Source: Girardinichthys multiradiatus (lineage: Eukaryota; Chordata; Actinopteri; Cyprinodontiformes; Goodeidae). Taken from it: a stretch of 64,000 bases of DNA. The position numbers and the translations under genes are program-made. The number at the start of each line of letters is the position of its first letter. The first letter of the stretch is position 1. Positions 43,761 through 56,847 of this stretch are shown piece after piece. The stretch lies in assembly GCF_021462225.1 (NCBI RefSeq), contig NC_061798.1:22218820-22282819 (forward strand), given 5' to 3'. The notes below the pieces were generated by a model that searched no databases, was not told the origin of the DNA, and saw nothing but the letters and a program-made list of their open reading frames with translations.

Positions 43761-45239
43761 TCTGATTTAACTTAATAATGAAAATAATGTAATCATACAG
43801 ACAAAATATAAATGAATGCACATTTTTTGATACTCTCAATAATAAAATAAAATAAAAACTCAAAGTCTCTAGTGCTGCTAGTTCCAAAAAAAATCACAGC
43901 AGACAATCTGATATATAACGTCCTTCTTTAAATCTCTATGTAAAACATTTGTATTGGGTTTTATTTAAACCAGGCTGTTCTTCAGCACATACAGTCAGTG
44001 CTAGAAAGACATGACTTCTTTGAAAGAGATTCTAGAGATGTTGTTTAGAACTAAAACATGCTAGTTAAAAAGGTTATGATAATTTAGACCCTGATTCTGA
44101 TACAATGCTGAGCGCTGCTGAATAAAAGAGATGCCAGACAGTACAGTTTGGCAAAGCATGTAGTTTTGTTAGTAGATGTTTTTGACATCTCTCTTAAATA
44201 CAAAAGATCAATGAAAGATTATTGCATGAACATCAATTGTAGACTATGTAATACAGCTTTTTTTAAAGAGACAAAATTATAGCCTTCAGTAATAGAGAAC
44301 AGATAAATTATGTTAATCAAAAGGTTTCAACTTAGAAGCGCTCAACAAAACTTTGTACAGACCAATCAATTTTTAAAAAGATAAAAGGATACAGAGTAAG
44401 GTAAATCTGGACAGCAAGTCTATGCATCAATATGACAGATTAAGGAGTTCTATCGACTGTATGGTGCACAGCTCCACTGTTTATATCTTTACATGACAGC
44501 AGCTAGAAACAGAAGGGTCACTATAAAACCAACAGAGAGAGGTGACAAGGATCCGTTGTCTACAATGCAACTTGTACAGACGGCCCTTGTGTTATCAGCA
44601 TATCCACACCCTGCCAGTTCTGTCACGCTCCAACTGAAAGGCATGAATGATGCGTGGTTGTGTCCACACAGCGTCAGATTCCATGGCGAAAACCAAATAA
44701 CCATCTGTGTACATACGATTAATCAAATATTCCATTACCACCCTCACGGAAAGGACTGGCCCGTGTTGCCACTTTTAAACTTGTTTTTCATTCACATTCT
44801 GCCCCATTAAACATCAAGCTGCTTCCTGCTGCTGCACTCAGAGCATTTCACAGGATGCAATGGCAAAAGCAGACAAAATAATTCAATCAACCCATAAAAA
44901 AAGCTTGGCACCTTTGAATAGGCGAGGCACAAGGACAAAGGGAACAACATTGATAGGTTTAATTTTAAATAAAGATCTACAGTGTCTGGGAACACAGGAT
45001 ATTGCAAATATGTGTCATCTCTCATTTATATTGTTGTATATTTGTCTAATGTTTGTACCAGTTCTGTCATCTAACAGTCAAAAGATAAGACTGTTACGGA
45101 TATCAAGATGTGCCACGTGTAACTGGTTTCTGCTTCATTTCACTCTGTCAGACCGGCCCAAATAAACCCCCTTGATTCTGCGTTGTGTGTTTTTCTTAAA
45201 GAAGACAAGGAGTTTTCTGGTTGATCAGGCAATTTATTT
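43761..45239. other. Intergenic DNA, nothing recognised
   Basis: AT-rich sequence with short open frames (such as 44493-44810) that show no domain. I see no gene or element here. Confidence 0.45.
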
Positions 45240-45474
45240 CCTGTGTAAAATTGTAAATGTCACGAATCACTGCAAATGGCGCATCACATGTAGCTCTTGT
45301 ACAGCACACTCTCATGCGATCCACATAGACTGGCCATGATTCCTATAACCAGCACTATTTAATATAATATAGCTCAAAAGAACTCAATAACATAAATGAT
45401 GTACCTGTGTAGAAATGTAAAAGTCACGAATCACTGCAAATGGCGCATCACATATAGCTCTCGTGCAGCACACT
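45240..45474 (+). repeat. Local direct duplication (about 71 bp, 164 bp apart)
   Basis: Block 45240-45310 is repeated at 45404-45474. The core GTCACGAATCACTGCAAATG continues in both copies through GGCGCATCACAT to CAGCACACT with four substitutions. A second shared block, TATAACCAGCACTAT, occurs at 45344-45358 and 45660-45674, just before the LINE insertion, so a longer decayed tandem array may be present. Confidence 0.8.
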
Positions 45475-45683
45475 ACAACAGAGCAAGATGTTTTACATTA
45501 ATATACAACTGGAAAGTACAGAAACTGGTGAAGGACACTTTCCCAGTAAGTGCTTATTACACACTGTTTATATAAGTTAATAAAAACAGTTTTCATATAT
45601 ATACAATGCTTATCTACACTCTGTGCTGTAAAAGGAGACTCACCTCTGGCAGTGATTACTATAACCAGCACTATATAACTAAC

Positions 45684-46277
45684 TCGACCGGAAAAGGGTG
45701 GCTTGTCCTCTTCAGGTTGGAGGGGAGTTCCTGCCTCAAGTGGAGGAGTTTAAGTATCTCGGGGTCTTGTTGAGCCGAAAAGCAAAGCTCTTAATTTACT
45801 GGTCGGTGTACGTTCCTACCCTCACTTATGGCCATGAACTTTGGGTCATGACCGAAAGAACGAGATCCTGGATACAAGCGGCTGAAATGAGCTTCCTCCG
45901 TAGGGTGGCCGGGCACTCCCTTAGAGATAGGGTGAGGAGCTCGGCCATCCGGGAGGGGCTCGGAGTAGAGCCGCTGCTCCTCCACATCGAGAGGAGCCAG
46001 TTGAGGTGGCTCGGGCATCTATACCGGATGCCTCCTGGACGCCTTCCTTGGGAGGTGTTCCATGCACGTCCCACCGGGAGGAGGCCCAGGGGACGGCCCA
46101 GGACACGCTGGAGGGACTATGTCTCTCGGCTGGCCTGGGAACGCCTTGGGCTCCCCCTGGAGGAACTGGAGGAGGTGTCTGGAGAGAGGGACGTCTGGGT
46201 GTCTCTGTTGAGTCTGCTGCCCCCGCGACCCGGTCCCGGATAAAGCGGAAGATGACAAGTACGAGTACGAGTATGAG
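45684..46277 (+). mobile_element. 5'-truncated LINE with perfect target duplication
   Basis: The flanks TATATAACTAAC at 45672-45683 and 46278-46289 are identical 12-bp duplications. The element carries only the 3' part of the LINE family also present at 3053-5848, ending in a repeated GAGTAC-type tail (46254-46277). The clean duplication and open C-terminal frame suggest a younger insertion than the 3-kb copy. Confidence 0.92.
45698..46243 (+). pseudogene. LINE ORF C-terminal fragment
   Basis: The frame is open for 181 codons and ends naturally at TGA after LLPPRPGPG. It begins ACPLQVGGEFLPQVEEFKYL (end of the RT domain), then jumps by a small internal deletion to SRKAKLLIYWSVYVPTLTYG. It continues with RRVAGHSLRDRVRSSAIREG and RPRGRPRTRWRDYVSRLAWE. 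It lacks the endonuclease and the catalytic RT palm, so it cannot be functional. Confidence 0.88.
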
Positions 46278-46719
46278 TATATAACTAACCACACAAAGAG
46301 GTAGGCGTCATAAACCCTGTTACACACGGTTACTGTCGCTAAAATTGTCACGCCATATCACAGCAACAGCATGTAGGAAGAAGGGAGCCAGAGAAAGGGC
46401 CAGATTGGTTAACAGAAGGCTAGTATGTTAACCACTTACAAAAAGATACATTTGGTCGTTTTGAAATACATATAGTTGTGCAAAACATGCAGAGCCATGG
46501 TGAAGACACTAAAGGATTATAAAGGTAATGCTGCTTTAAAACTAAAGTTTGCATGCTAGAAGTGACATCGCTTTTACGCAGATGATTGAAGGCTTGCTAA
46601 CTGGGGAGAGAGACCTACAAATTAACTGGCAAATATTAACTTATTAGACAGGTGTTACTCTATAAAAAGCACAACAGTAAAAATGTATATTCTACACTTT
46701 TCCTTCCCATAGAAAGTAC

Positions 46720-47160
46720 TTCTGGATCAGTGCTTCTGTGTTCTTTTTGTGTCTCTGGTCTGTTCTCTCAAACCCCCAGTCGGTCGTGGCAGATGGCCGC
46801 TCACACTGAGCCTGGTTCTGCTGGAGGTTTCTTCCTGTTAAAAGGGAGTTTTTCCTCTCCGCTGTCGCTACATGCATGCTCAGTATGAGGGATTGCTGCA
46901 AAGTCAATGCCAGTGACTGTCCACTGTCTCTACATGCTCATCCAGGAGGAGGGAATGCTGCAAGTGACTGGATGCAATCTGCCGGGTTTCCTTAGACAGA
47001 AAAACTTTTTATCCAATTTGAATAAAAAGCTAACTCCGACTGCACTGTTCAATTGTTAGGATTAATTGGAATGTATGTACCTGACTGTTGTGAAGTGCCT
47101 TGAGACAACATGTGTTGTGAATTGGCGCTATATAAATAAAACTGAATTGAATTGAATTGA
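46720..47160 (+). repeat. 3' end of a widespread teleost LINE-type repeat
   Basis: The stretch contains GGCCGCTCACACTGAGCCTG, GGTTTCTTCCTGTTAAAAGG, GAGTTTTTCCTCTC and the end GTGAATTGGCGCTATATAAA followed by TTGAA repeats (47138-47160). This 3' terminus is scattered through teleost genomes. The left limit is approximate and no coding part remains. Confidence 0.75.
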
Positions 47161-49976
47161 AAAAGTAAAAACTACTAAATTTAGCAGGTCTTTATGCAAG
47201 GTTTTTGCTTAAGTCTATGTATCACAAACAAAAGTAAACAAAAGTTTGAATGTTACATTAACTTATACAATTATACAATATAATTGTTGCTTTACTGCTT
47301 TAAATAAAGGAATGAAAGGTAATTTTCTATGTTTTGGTTTTAAATGTTAGTGTAAAAATCTTTATAAACCATGGTATTTTTTACTGTAGGTCATAATTTA
47401 TTCCACTTTCAATCGAGCTTTACACACCCAAATTGACCAAAGTGCTGTACAGGTCAATAAAAGAAAAGAAATATAAAACATCTAATAAGCAATAAAATAC
47501 AACATCTACAGTACAACTAATAGAATAAGAGAAGATAAAAAGTTTAAAGGATAAGAAAAATAAAAACCATTAATAAAACATGTCTGATACTTCTGGTCAA
47601 CTGGAATTAAACACCAAGTTAAAAAGATGGTCAAGCGATGTTTCATTACCACACAGACTGTGTTTTGAGAAGGTACAGCAGGAGGAGAATCACTAAAACT
47701 TACATTTGTACACGTCGTTTATCAGCACAGACACAAAAATTGCTTTGAGTTGCCAGAGAAAAGTCTCAATCTTGCTCTGTTTTAAATAAATAACTCTCAA
47801 GCCAAGATATTATCATCCTATTGACCCTATTGGTCCAGAGTGTGGAACTGTAGACTAAGGACATCATAAGCTGATCCCAGCTATTCGCTTGGGGTCCTGA
47901 TCAAACATACTGTCCTTTAATTCATCAACTGTTCAGCAGAGACTTGCAACATTTTATTGTAGGTTGTTTGCACCCTCTTGTTTATCTAGTGAACCTGGGG
48001 TTTTTCTGATAATCTAAGTGAAAAGAGAGACTTCTGCACCTCCCTTTCTGTCTGTCATGTGACTTGCTTTGTGCTGTTCTTAGATATCTCCATCTGTCCT
48101 CATGCAGAACCAGTTGAAGCACTAGTCATTAAGGCTTACCATGTTCAAAGCAATGTGCTACGTTTAAAAAAGATATCATGGTATGTTTGTTTCTCACATA
48201 TGACTAACTAGAAAAGCACTGGAAAAGTACTGGAATACTTTGCCAGCTAAATTACCTATGAGTCCTTTGAAAACAGGGAGGAAACCTTTTGGAAACATTT
48301 GCCAAGGACCTGGAAAACGTTGTTAGCAGGAGCAACATATAAGTTTATTGAAGACTAAAGCTGTATGTTCGAGGCAGATACACCATTTTGCCAAAAGTAT
48401 ACACTTCCTAATATAAATCTCTGACTTCAGGTGTTTCAATTACTTCCATGACAAGAGGTGCATAAACGTCAGCCCACAGACATGCAGACGGCCTCTACAA
48501 ACCATTGTAAAAGTACAGGTTGCTCTCAAGAGCTCAGCAAATTCCAGTGCTACCTAAAGTAGATCCTGCAATATGGATGGAATTAGTGTGTTTTTACTCG
48601 TATGTATAAATGTAAAAGTATTGGATTGGGATTCAGAATTAGTAAATGCCAAATTTTAAAAGGACGACAAGTCTACAGCAGACCCATGTTTCATACGCTG
48701 GTGCATGGCTATCCTGTTAAAATATGGGAATTGAATGAATGTTCAACGAATCCCAAATATGCATAGTTCAAGTCCATACATACTGTACCTGCTGAAGGTT
48801 TTTGTGTGTGCAGGTATGCATAAAAGTAACATGTCTTTATTTACTCGGTAAATCAAACGCACCTGCCCGAACTGCAAATTTAAAGTCAAAGAACCAAACA
48901 ACAACAGTCCTTGCTTTTCTGTGATGAAGTTTACTAATAATTAGCAGACTTTTGTGGTTTAAGTCTGAGTCATAGTCTCTTCAGGCCATGCTTCACGCTC
49001 AAGTCTCCAAAAGCGTTTCATATGAAATCATAAAGTGAAGTTGCAGGGCAAAACCACCCAAAGGCTTCATTTGTAGCATTCCATCATTGTAAGTCTCAAA
49101 CCACAATGACTCATGTACGTACAAAGAAAATGGTTTGAGAAAAACAGAATATTTCACTTCGGAATGAAACATTGATCTTCATTTTTGTGTAACCTTTTTC
49201 TCTTCTTAAAGGCAATTGTATTTTTTTTACCAAATGGCGAGAAAACCCACCAACTGGGAATAAAGGAAGTCCTACATGAAGCAAAAAAGAGCAATCGTAC
49301 AGGTGCTCAGCATCGGCCAGCTGCATAACGTTCCTTTAATCCTGAAAGAGTTTCCCAATCCATAGCTAAAACTAAGATAAAAGTGTTCTGACCCTATTGT
49401 GGAATGTTTCCCAGTGTCATGCAGCTACTCAGCAGGTGTGCAGAGGGGAGGGGGGGTCTCAAAACATATTGCCCAGCAGATAGGCAAAGAGCAACATCAT
49501 CAAAGCTCCACTGCTTTGCACCTCACTGACTGCTCTGACAAACGATAGGGAAAACTTTCCCATAGAGAGGAAAAAAAAGATGGAGATAGGGCGCAGAGTT
49601 GGGGAAGGGAGATGTAAAATGAAAGTACAGAAAGAACAAAAAGGGGAGAGAGAGGTCAAACAATAGTGAGGAAGCTATAGAAATAAATATGTATAATGTT
49701 GTTTTTAATTTAAACCACACTGAATGTGGTATTGAAAACAGATGTCATTCGAGAAAACTAGGAAACTTCTGTCCTGAGAAGCATCAAGCCGCAGGCGAAC
49801 ATAAAGAAGGAAGTCAGTTTGCTGTTGACATCAATTAGAGCAAATAGACGCTACAGAGAAGATCATTATAGACACATTTTGTCATCAAATGAGACAAGCT
49901 ATGCTGTGCATGACAGTGACAAACAGCTGCAAACAGGAATCCTTTAAGAGGAACACTAAACTAAACAAGAATGAAA
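47161..49976. other. Intergenic DNA, nothing recognised
   Basis: No open frame with a recognisable domain, no element ends and no RNA gene were found in 2.8 kb of AT-rich sequence. Confidence 0.4.
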
Positions 49977-49978
49977 TA

Positions 49979-51008
49979 CAATGCCTTGCAGAAGTATTTA
50001 CACCCTTTGAAGTTTCTTGGATTGTGTCACTTTACAACAAAATCTAGTGTAGTTCATTTTCATGTGATTGTCCAAGATGAAGTTGTGCATGATTGTAAAT
50101 TGGAAAGATGAAAAAAGTGTGGCATGCATTTCTATTGAGCCCCGTTTATTCTGATAGCACTGAATAAAATCCATTGCAACCAACTCATATCTAAAGCTTG
50201 GAATATTATGTCATAACCTTTTATAACCTGCTTTAAAAGTCTTCACAGCGTCATCCCCGACTTGTCTGCTGTGTTCCTTGGTCTCCATGATGCTGTTTTC
50301 TCACTAATGATCTCAATAAACCTCTGAAGCCTTCACAGAATAGTTGGATTTATGCTGAGATTACATTACTAACAGATGGAAGCTATTAAATAATTTGGTG
50401 CATTTTGAAACTACTGGATTATTATCCCCCTATTATTTAGGGGTATCAAAGTAAAAAAGGTAATAAAAATGCCCAATCCACTTTTTGGATTTTTATTTTT
50501 AAGATACATTGAAACCATGCATAATTGTCCCTCCACTTCACAAATGTACACCACTTTGTGTTGGTCTATCATAGGGGTCCACAGCAATAGGAAAACATGC
50601 GACTGGGGAACTGTTTAATATTATTACTGGCAAATGACTTACATTTTCTTCTCTCTTCTCTCTTACTTTTTCATCATCACAAATTTCTGGTCACTTTGCC
50701 TGAGCTTTAGCACCTCAGTCGTTATCATCCATATTAGGTGTGAAAGAAGGGCTATGAAACCAGAGCAACATAGCCAAATATATTACTGGTATAAAGAGCA
50801 TACAGTATGGCACTTAAAATATAATAGCTTTCCATATATTGCCTCCAAACTATCCCTTGCAATTGTGATATTGCACACAATAACTGTGATACAGTGATAA
50901 CAATTGTGATTCCACATAAAAATATGAGCAAAATACACAGAAGTTTGTGATTGTTGCATAAGAAAATGTGGAAAATTCAAGGGTTATAAATACTTTTACA
51001 AAGTATGG
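49979..51008. mobile_element. Tc1 relic, internally replaced
   Basis: The left end CAATGCCTTGCAGAAGTATT is preceded by TA (49977-49978). The right end AAATGTGGAAAATTC...TACTTTTACAAAG (about 50963-51002) belongs to the same Tc1 family. The 5' untranslated block (50040-50250) and the distal block with ACTTTGTGTTGGTCTATCAT (50551-50570) are kept, the transposase is almost wholly lost, and about 350 bp of unrelated sequence (about 50577-50930) sits within the right end. Confidence 0.7.
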
Positions 51009-53574
51009 TTTTCTATTGCAACTCAACTGAACTACTGCATTATGCACACTGTCACTTGCTTTCACTCTAACAGTGCAGCGAATGCAGCGCAAGGCATACT
51101 AAGACAAATAATCAGTAAGAGCATTTTATTGCATTAACACATTCACAAAGTCATTGAAATATACATTATGTCTAATAGGGGGAAAAAAACTATTAGCCTT
51201 CCCTTTTTCAAGATATTTGGAAACACTTCCATAATGTTAATTTTATAGTGAGTGACAACAGGTGAAGGCCATAATTGCATGTATTTGAACTACTTTGAAG
51301 TTGCATCAGTAGGACAGGAGAATAACAGCCACTGTGGGAGTGAGGAGGTCGTCAAAGTCCACCAGGCTTTGCATTAACAAGCAGAACCATCTTGGAGTTG
51401 AGCAGAGGCAAAGAAGTTCAGCAGTCATCACCGCTGCTACGGAGCTGCTGAAATGTGTCAACAGAGCTGCATGAAAGGGGCAGTCTGTGGAACTAGAAGA
51501 TGATGTGCAGAAAAGAAATTTGAAACAAAGGGGCTGAGAGAAACGTGCACCCCCTGATTCCAAACTCCACTTCCCCTTTACCTTTGCACAGATAAAAATT
51601 TGGTGCCATAAAATGTAAGCAGAGGAAAAAAGCGAACCACACTCCACCCCCGTTGTCGTTGTCGGCGACTTTGTTTTAAAGTGGAAATGAGGATGATGGC
51701 AGCCTTCGTGATTAGCCCCGCGGCAAACATGAAAGGAGAGGAAAGAACAGCTGCTAATTCTCTCCTTTGACCTTTGCCTCCCGCAGGTGTTTCATACAAG
51801 CTGTGATTTATGAAGGAGTTTGACAACAAGCTGCTACTGGACCGATTTTCATGAGAGACAGAGTGTGTCACATTAGAGAACTAATAGGACCCATTAAATG
51901 TTATAGAAACTGATCTACGATCTTGATCCACCTCATCTTTTCATTTCACTCTGTGTCGCTTTTGCTTTATTTGGTGTTGATTTGATTAATTTCCCTTTTT
52001 TATCAGTGCTATTGTCTTAGATGTGCCATGTTGAATGTTAAACCCTACAGTTTAGGTTATGCCATGTTCCAGTCATCATTAGGAATGAACTGCTCATTGT
52101 TATTTTCAGGTTTTTTATATCTTCACTTAGCCAGCCCCAAAAAAAGTCTATCAGTTGACCCTGTCAATACATAATGACAACACAAGAACTACGTCCCTTC
52201 CTATTTCAAAATAGGAGTCTCAAACACAGCTACAACTGTTAGTCACACTCAAAGTGCTCCCTTCCACACCTGTTGCTCCTTTTAAGGGCTTATTTTTATT
52301 TCACTCTGTGAAATCACATACTGACTGCAACTGGATAGTACTTTTGTCAGCAGATTGAGATTAGTCATATGAATGCTACCACTTGAAAAGATCTGTTTCC
52401 TTTTATATGTTTTAATTCACATTTCTGACATGGTGATTGAAAGCTTTACTAAAGATTGAAAAAACGATGTAATTTCAGTCTAAAAATAAAACAAAAAGGA
52501 AGCAGTTTACCTGTCCAAAGGCGTGTTTAATAGTAAGGAAAGGAAAATCCATGCAGTCACTGATGTGGAAAAATTTTAAAAAGCATCACTTCACTGTTTC
52601 CATTACAGCATTAATGTATGTTCTATTTTAACATGAATGGGCATGAACCTTCAAAAACGTTTTTTTTTTATCAAATTTGATCAATTTCATTGAGATTGCA
52701 GAGAACTATCTTGTTCCTTGAAATAACATTTCTAGACTGTTCCCACTGTAGCCCTAAAATGTAACAAAATATCACTCAATGGCTTCCCAAAGTCTCTTGT
52801 TCTACATATAGTCAAAGAGTTATTCACAAGAAATACATGAAAGTGTAGTGAATGGATCACTAAATAAGGTTTTAACAACAAATTGTGTCATCTATTACCC
52901 TCCTGTAAATTCAGATGAGTTCTTCTTCAGTATCGGTCCTTGACAGGTCCATCTAATTTTGTTTTCCTTTCTGAAGTGGCCTCTGGGGCCAACAGACACC
53001 CAGGAAGTTAAGATCTGGCTGCTCATTCTCGTCTCCCCCCTCCTCTGTCTTTATATTGTCTGTCTGTTGCCCCGTCTTTTGTTACATCCGTTTGCCAACG
53101 GGGGGAGAGAGGAGCAGGTGAAACAGCTTGGAAGGGGCTGTCGCTAGAAAACCCCAAGCACGCAGGTAGGATATTGGCTTACAAATCACAGGATGACTCA
53201 TGTTTATGTATTCAGTGATTCATTCAGAACAAGTTAAGTATAAACTGTTATTTTAATCCTGCACAGTGTTTAAATAAGGACTAGGAGATCCACTTACAAG
53301 AAGTTTAATTTGCACTGGTTTAATCTAAGAGGTTGATTTGAGAATTAAATTAAATAATGTAGAAGTTTTCACTCAGAACTCACTGAGGCAGCCATGAAAG
53401 CAGACCTGTATTTAAAGGTTTGTATGCAAAACCTAATATTACCATATTTGCCCTTTGCACAAACAAGTCCATTTTATGAGAGTAATAAAACATAAAGCAT
53501 TGAGTAAAAAATGCATAATACTTTTTTTTTAATCAGCTTGTTAAACAAATTTAGCGAAAAGATTAGCCTTGAAC
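51009..53574. other. Intergenic DNA with a possible conserved element
   Basis: No gene was recognised. About 51690-51870 is non-repetitive and contains TTGTGATTTATG-like and CCTTTGACCTTTGCC motifs, so it might be regulatory, but this is only an impression. The rest is AT-rich and featureless. Confidence 0.35.
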
Positions 53575-53971
53575 TGCAATAGTCAGAAAGTGGGTAAACC
53601 TGACCATGTGAAGTAGACCAATGGTTCCTCAAAAGCTAAACATCATACTGTGATCCAAATAAATTCAGGAACAAATGAGAAAGAAAGTAATTGAGATCTA
53701 TCAGTCTGGAAAAGGTTATAAAGCCATTTCTAAAGCTTTGGGACTCCAGCAAACCACAGTGAGAGACATTATCCACAAACTGAGAAAACATGGAACAGTG
53801 GCTGGCCTACCAAATTACGCCAAGAGCGCAGCAACGACTCATCCAAGAGGTCAAAACACACCCAGCAACAACAGACAAAGAAATTCAGGCCTGACTTGTC
53901 TCAGTTAAGATCAGTGTACATGTCTCCACTATAAGAAAGAGAAACTGGGCAAACACTTTTTCACTCCACTG
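53575..53971 (+). mobile_element. Tc1 relic of a second fish subfamily
   Basis: A 77-codon frame (53675-53908) begins MRKKVIEIYQSGKGYKAISK and continues LGLQQTTVRDIIHKLRKHGT, the N-terminal helix-turn-helix of a common fish Tc1 transposase. Frame is lost afterwards, and the catalytic domain is absent. The end CACTTTTTCACTCCACTG before TA (53972-53973) is a plausible right end. The left limit is approximate. Confidence 0.75.
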
Positions 53972-53973
53972 TA

Positions 53974-55285
53974 TGGCTGTGTCAGCTACTTTAAAGTGAG
54001 AAATCAATAAATGTTATTTATTATTCAAGTGAATTGTAACCACTACACAAGCTGTATATTACCTTAGCCAGTTGTTTATGATAACTACCCTCAAGCTAAA
54101 ACTAAATGGCGTCTCTCATTATAATGCTATTTTTAATTATTATGTGAAACTTAAGGATCCCCGAGCCCCTCATCCTCCTCTCCAAAGGTTAATTCTAAAT
54201 GACAACAATTATAAGTTTAAAATTCATCTAAATTATTGTAAATTTAAAAAAAAATTATTGTTCGCAAATTTAAAAAGTAATAATGCCACAGTCCCAATTC
54301 AATGTCTAATGTACAACCCTTTATACAGAACATTCTCTTAAATGTGTTTCCATTTTTGTGTGTGTACTCATATCTAGATACTTAAATTTCATTTAAGCAT
54401 TTTATTTCATTTCATTCAATTTCAGTCCAGAAAAAATATACACCTCATTTCCATTAATTGTTGTTTTGAAACTCAATTAGACCAGTCAATATTTATGAAA
54501 TATGGCAGATTATGACCCTCTGATTAAACTTGTCTTATGTGGTTTTGGGGTCAGCCTGCCTCTCGATATCTGATACCAACCATGCTTCAGGTCATTCCCT
54601 CCCTGGTGACATTTACCACACATTCTGTCAGCTGATTAACTTTAGTCATTTCCTATGATCTAATGGTCGATTGTAAAGAAAAGTGGTTATGTAGCTCAAG
54701 TAAATAACATCTGCTAATTGGAGGTTAATGGAAATAAGATGTAGTATAGAATCTTCTGACTATAATCTAAAGTTAGTTGGAATTATATGTTAGATCAGCA
54801 TGATTATTTGTCTTTATTGTTTAAACCCAACTACCCATACAAATAAGCTGATATGCAACAGTTAATAACAAGAAAATCAAATGGTTTGTTTACAGCCTCG
54901 AAATTAAAATAGGTTGGAACAAAAGGGCAGCATGTGGTGACTAATTATCCAACAACAGATAGGTTGGTTTTCAGCTTAGTTAGCCCTGTCAAGTGATTTT
55001 TAGGTTTCTGCTGGTTCTAAACTTAAAAATCCAGTGCTAGCAAGTCACTTTTACAGCAACGTCCATGTTGCTAAGTTGTTGCTACAGGATGACAACTCAA
55101 AAGTTTGATGTTTTCAATATTAGTGGGGAGCTGAAAAGTGAAGTAAGAGGAAGGTAAGTGATGTAAGAATATGTTTAAAAAATTTGCTTTTTGCAAATTG
55201 TAGGCTGCGAGAACATGAAACTTGCTAAGTTCAGAAATATTGAAAGTCTTTTGAAAATCTCAGAGTTAAGATAAGGATCTACATT
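53974..55285. other. Intergenic DNA, nothing recognised
   Basis: AT-rich. A frame at 54072-54341 has low-complexity Asn/Lys/Leu content and no domain. Confidence 0.45.
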
Positions 55286-55293
55286 CTCTAGGG

Positions 55294-55520
55294 CAGGGAT
55301 CGCCAACTCCTGTCCTGAAGAGCTACTGTCCTTCGACTTTTAGATACATCCCCTCTCCAACACCGGAATCAAATTAACTTCTTACTATCAGGCCTCTCCA
55401 GAGCTGAATAACTAAATGCTGATGAGAGAAGTCAGCTAGTTGATTCAGGTGTGTTGGAGCAGGGATGCATGTAAACGTTGCAGGATAGACGCTCTCGGCT
55501 ACAAGAGTTGGATACCCCTG
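55294..55520. mobile_element. hAT-type MITE (227 bp)
   Basis: The ends CAGGGATCGCCAACTCCTGT and (complement) CAGGGGTATCCAACTCTTGT are inverted copies. Inside, CAACACCGGAATCAAATTAA and TTGATTCAGGTGTGTTGGAG are inverted arms. Flanking 8-mers CTCTAGGG and CTCCAGAA could be a decayed 8-bp duplication. A fragment of the same family seems to lie at about 30561-30640. Confidence 0.7.
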
Positions 55521-55528
55521 CTCCAGAA

Positions 55529-56667
55529 AATACACATGGGAACTGCAGTTTTATTGATAGTAGCTGTACGAACAGCACTAATCGTGAATATAAGATGTTA
55601 ACTTGGTAATAATTTTTGTCCTTTTTTAAAACAGTGAAACCACCTTTTACAGTGACTGCTCTCCCACACACACTGTGTGACATCACTTCTGCTCTTATTG
55701 TAAATAATTACTGCAGAAAGGTTTGAAAAGAAATACGCAACATTTTGTTTTCAACACAGTAGTTCATAAAGAGAAATAAAAGCTAAAATCAGTATCGGCA
55801 GGCTTTACAAAAACCAAAACTTGGAAATTGGCCTCTAAATTCTGTCTCTAATGGTTATGAAATAGGAGTAGGAATTTGTGAAAGGGGAGTAACATAACCA
55901 CACTTATTTACAGTAGAATAAACAGGTGCAACTCAGTAAATTATAATTTTACAGTAAAGTTCATGTATTTTAGTGACTCCATCACTAAATGAAACACATT
56001 ACTTAGATTAATAACACACAGTGATGTTTTCAAGCCTTCACTTCTATTAATTACAATGATTTTCTGCTTACTGTTGATAAAAACACGACATTTAAGATTA
56101 TAATATTACATCAAACCAATAAAAGAAACATTTTTAATACATAAACATGGGTTTAATGATAGTTATGTTTATTACCTGCTTAAAGGTTATTTTTTAAAAG
56201 GTACTTTTAATCTGACAAATGAGCCTCAGCGGAATGCATATTCCCTGGTAAATGTACCTGAAAGTAGATTGTTAAAAATTACACTGGTCATCAAAGAAGT
56301 CCACCCAGGATTGTGGGTAAAAAGCTGAAAATTGCTAAAAGAATAAACTGGATTGCAACAACTAAAGGAGAAGAATTGAATTGTTTTTTTTAAAGATAAA
56401 ACTGGCATCAATTTGACACAAAAATGGTTTTAAGCAGAAATTAGAGAGGCTTCTTTTTCATTCCAAGAATACAGACTTAGTCTTTTAAGTAATCACAAGT
56501 TATTTAGAGACTGGATATCCAGTAAGCCATGTTCACACACTGCATGTTTTAAGCTACTTCCCCCTTTTCCACCTTCTGTTCCCACCCTCTGGTTTCCATT
56601 CAGAGTTCGAGCAGGTCATTAGCAAAGTGATTACAGTGGGAGAGAGGGGCTCCATTAAGAAAACGTG
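55529..56667. other. Intergenic DNA, nothing recognised
   Basis: No gene or element was recognised. 56557-56660 is less AT-rich and non-repetitive. Confidence 0.4.
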
Positions 56668-56692
56668 AGTGAGTGTGTGTGTGTGTGTGTGT
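56668..56692. repeat. (GT)n microsatellite
   Basis: A GT dinucleotide run on the plus strand, about 20 bases pure. Confidence 0.9.
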
Positions 56693-56847
56693 ATCAATCA
56701 CTCCAGTGTGGGTGATGACGAGGAGCTGTTTGTCTTTCTCATAAAAGGGAAAGGGATCAAAAGGGCTGGCCTACCAGCTGGACCTTCAGTCACACTAGGA
56801 CAACATGGCTTTAGAGATCCTGGGCAGCTGGAGCTCTGGGGACTAAG

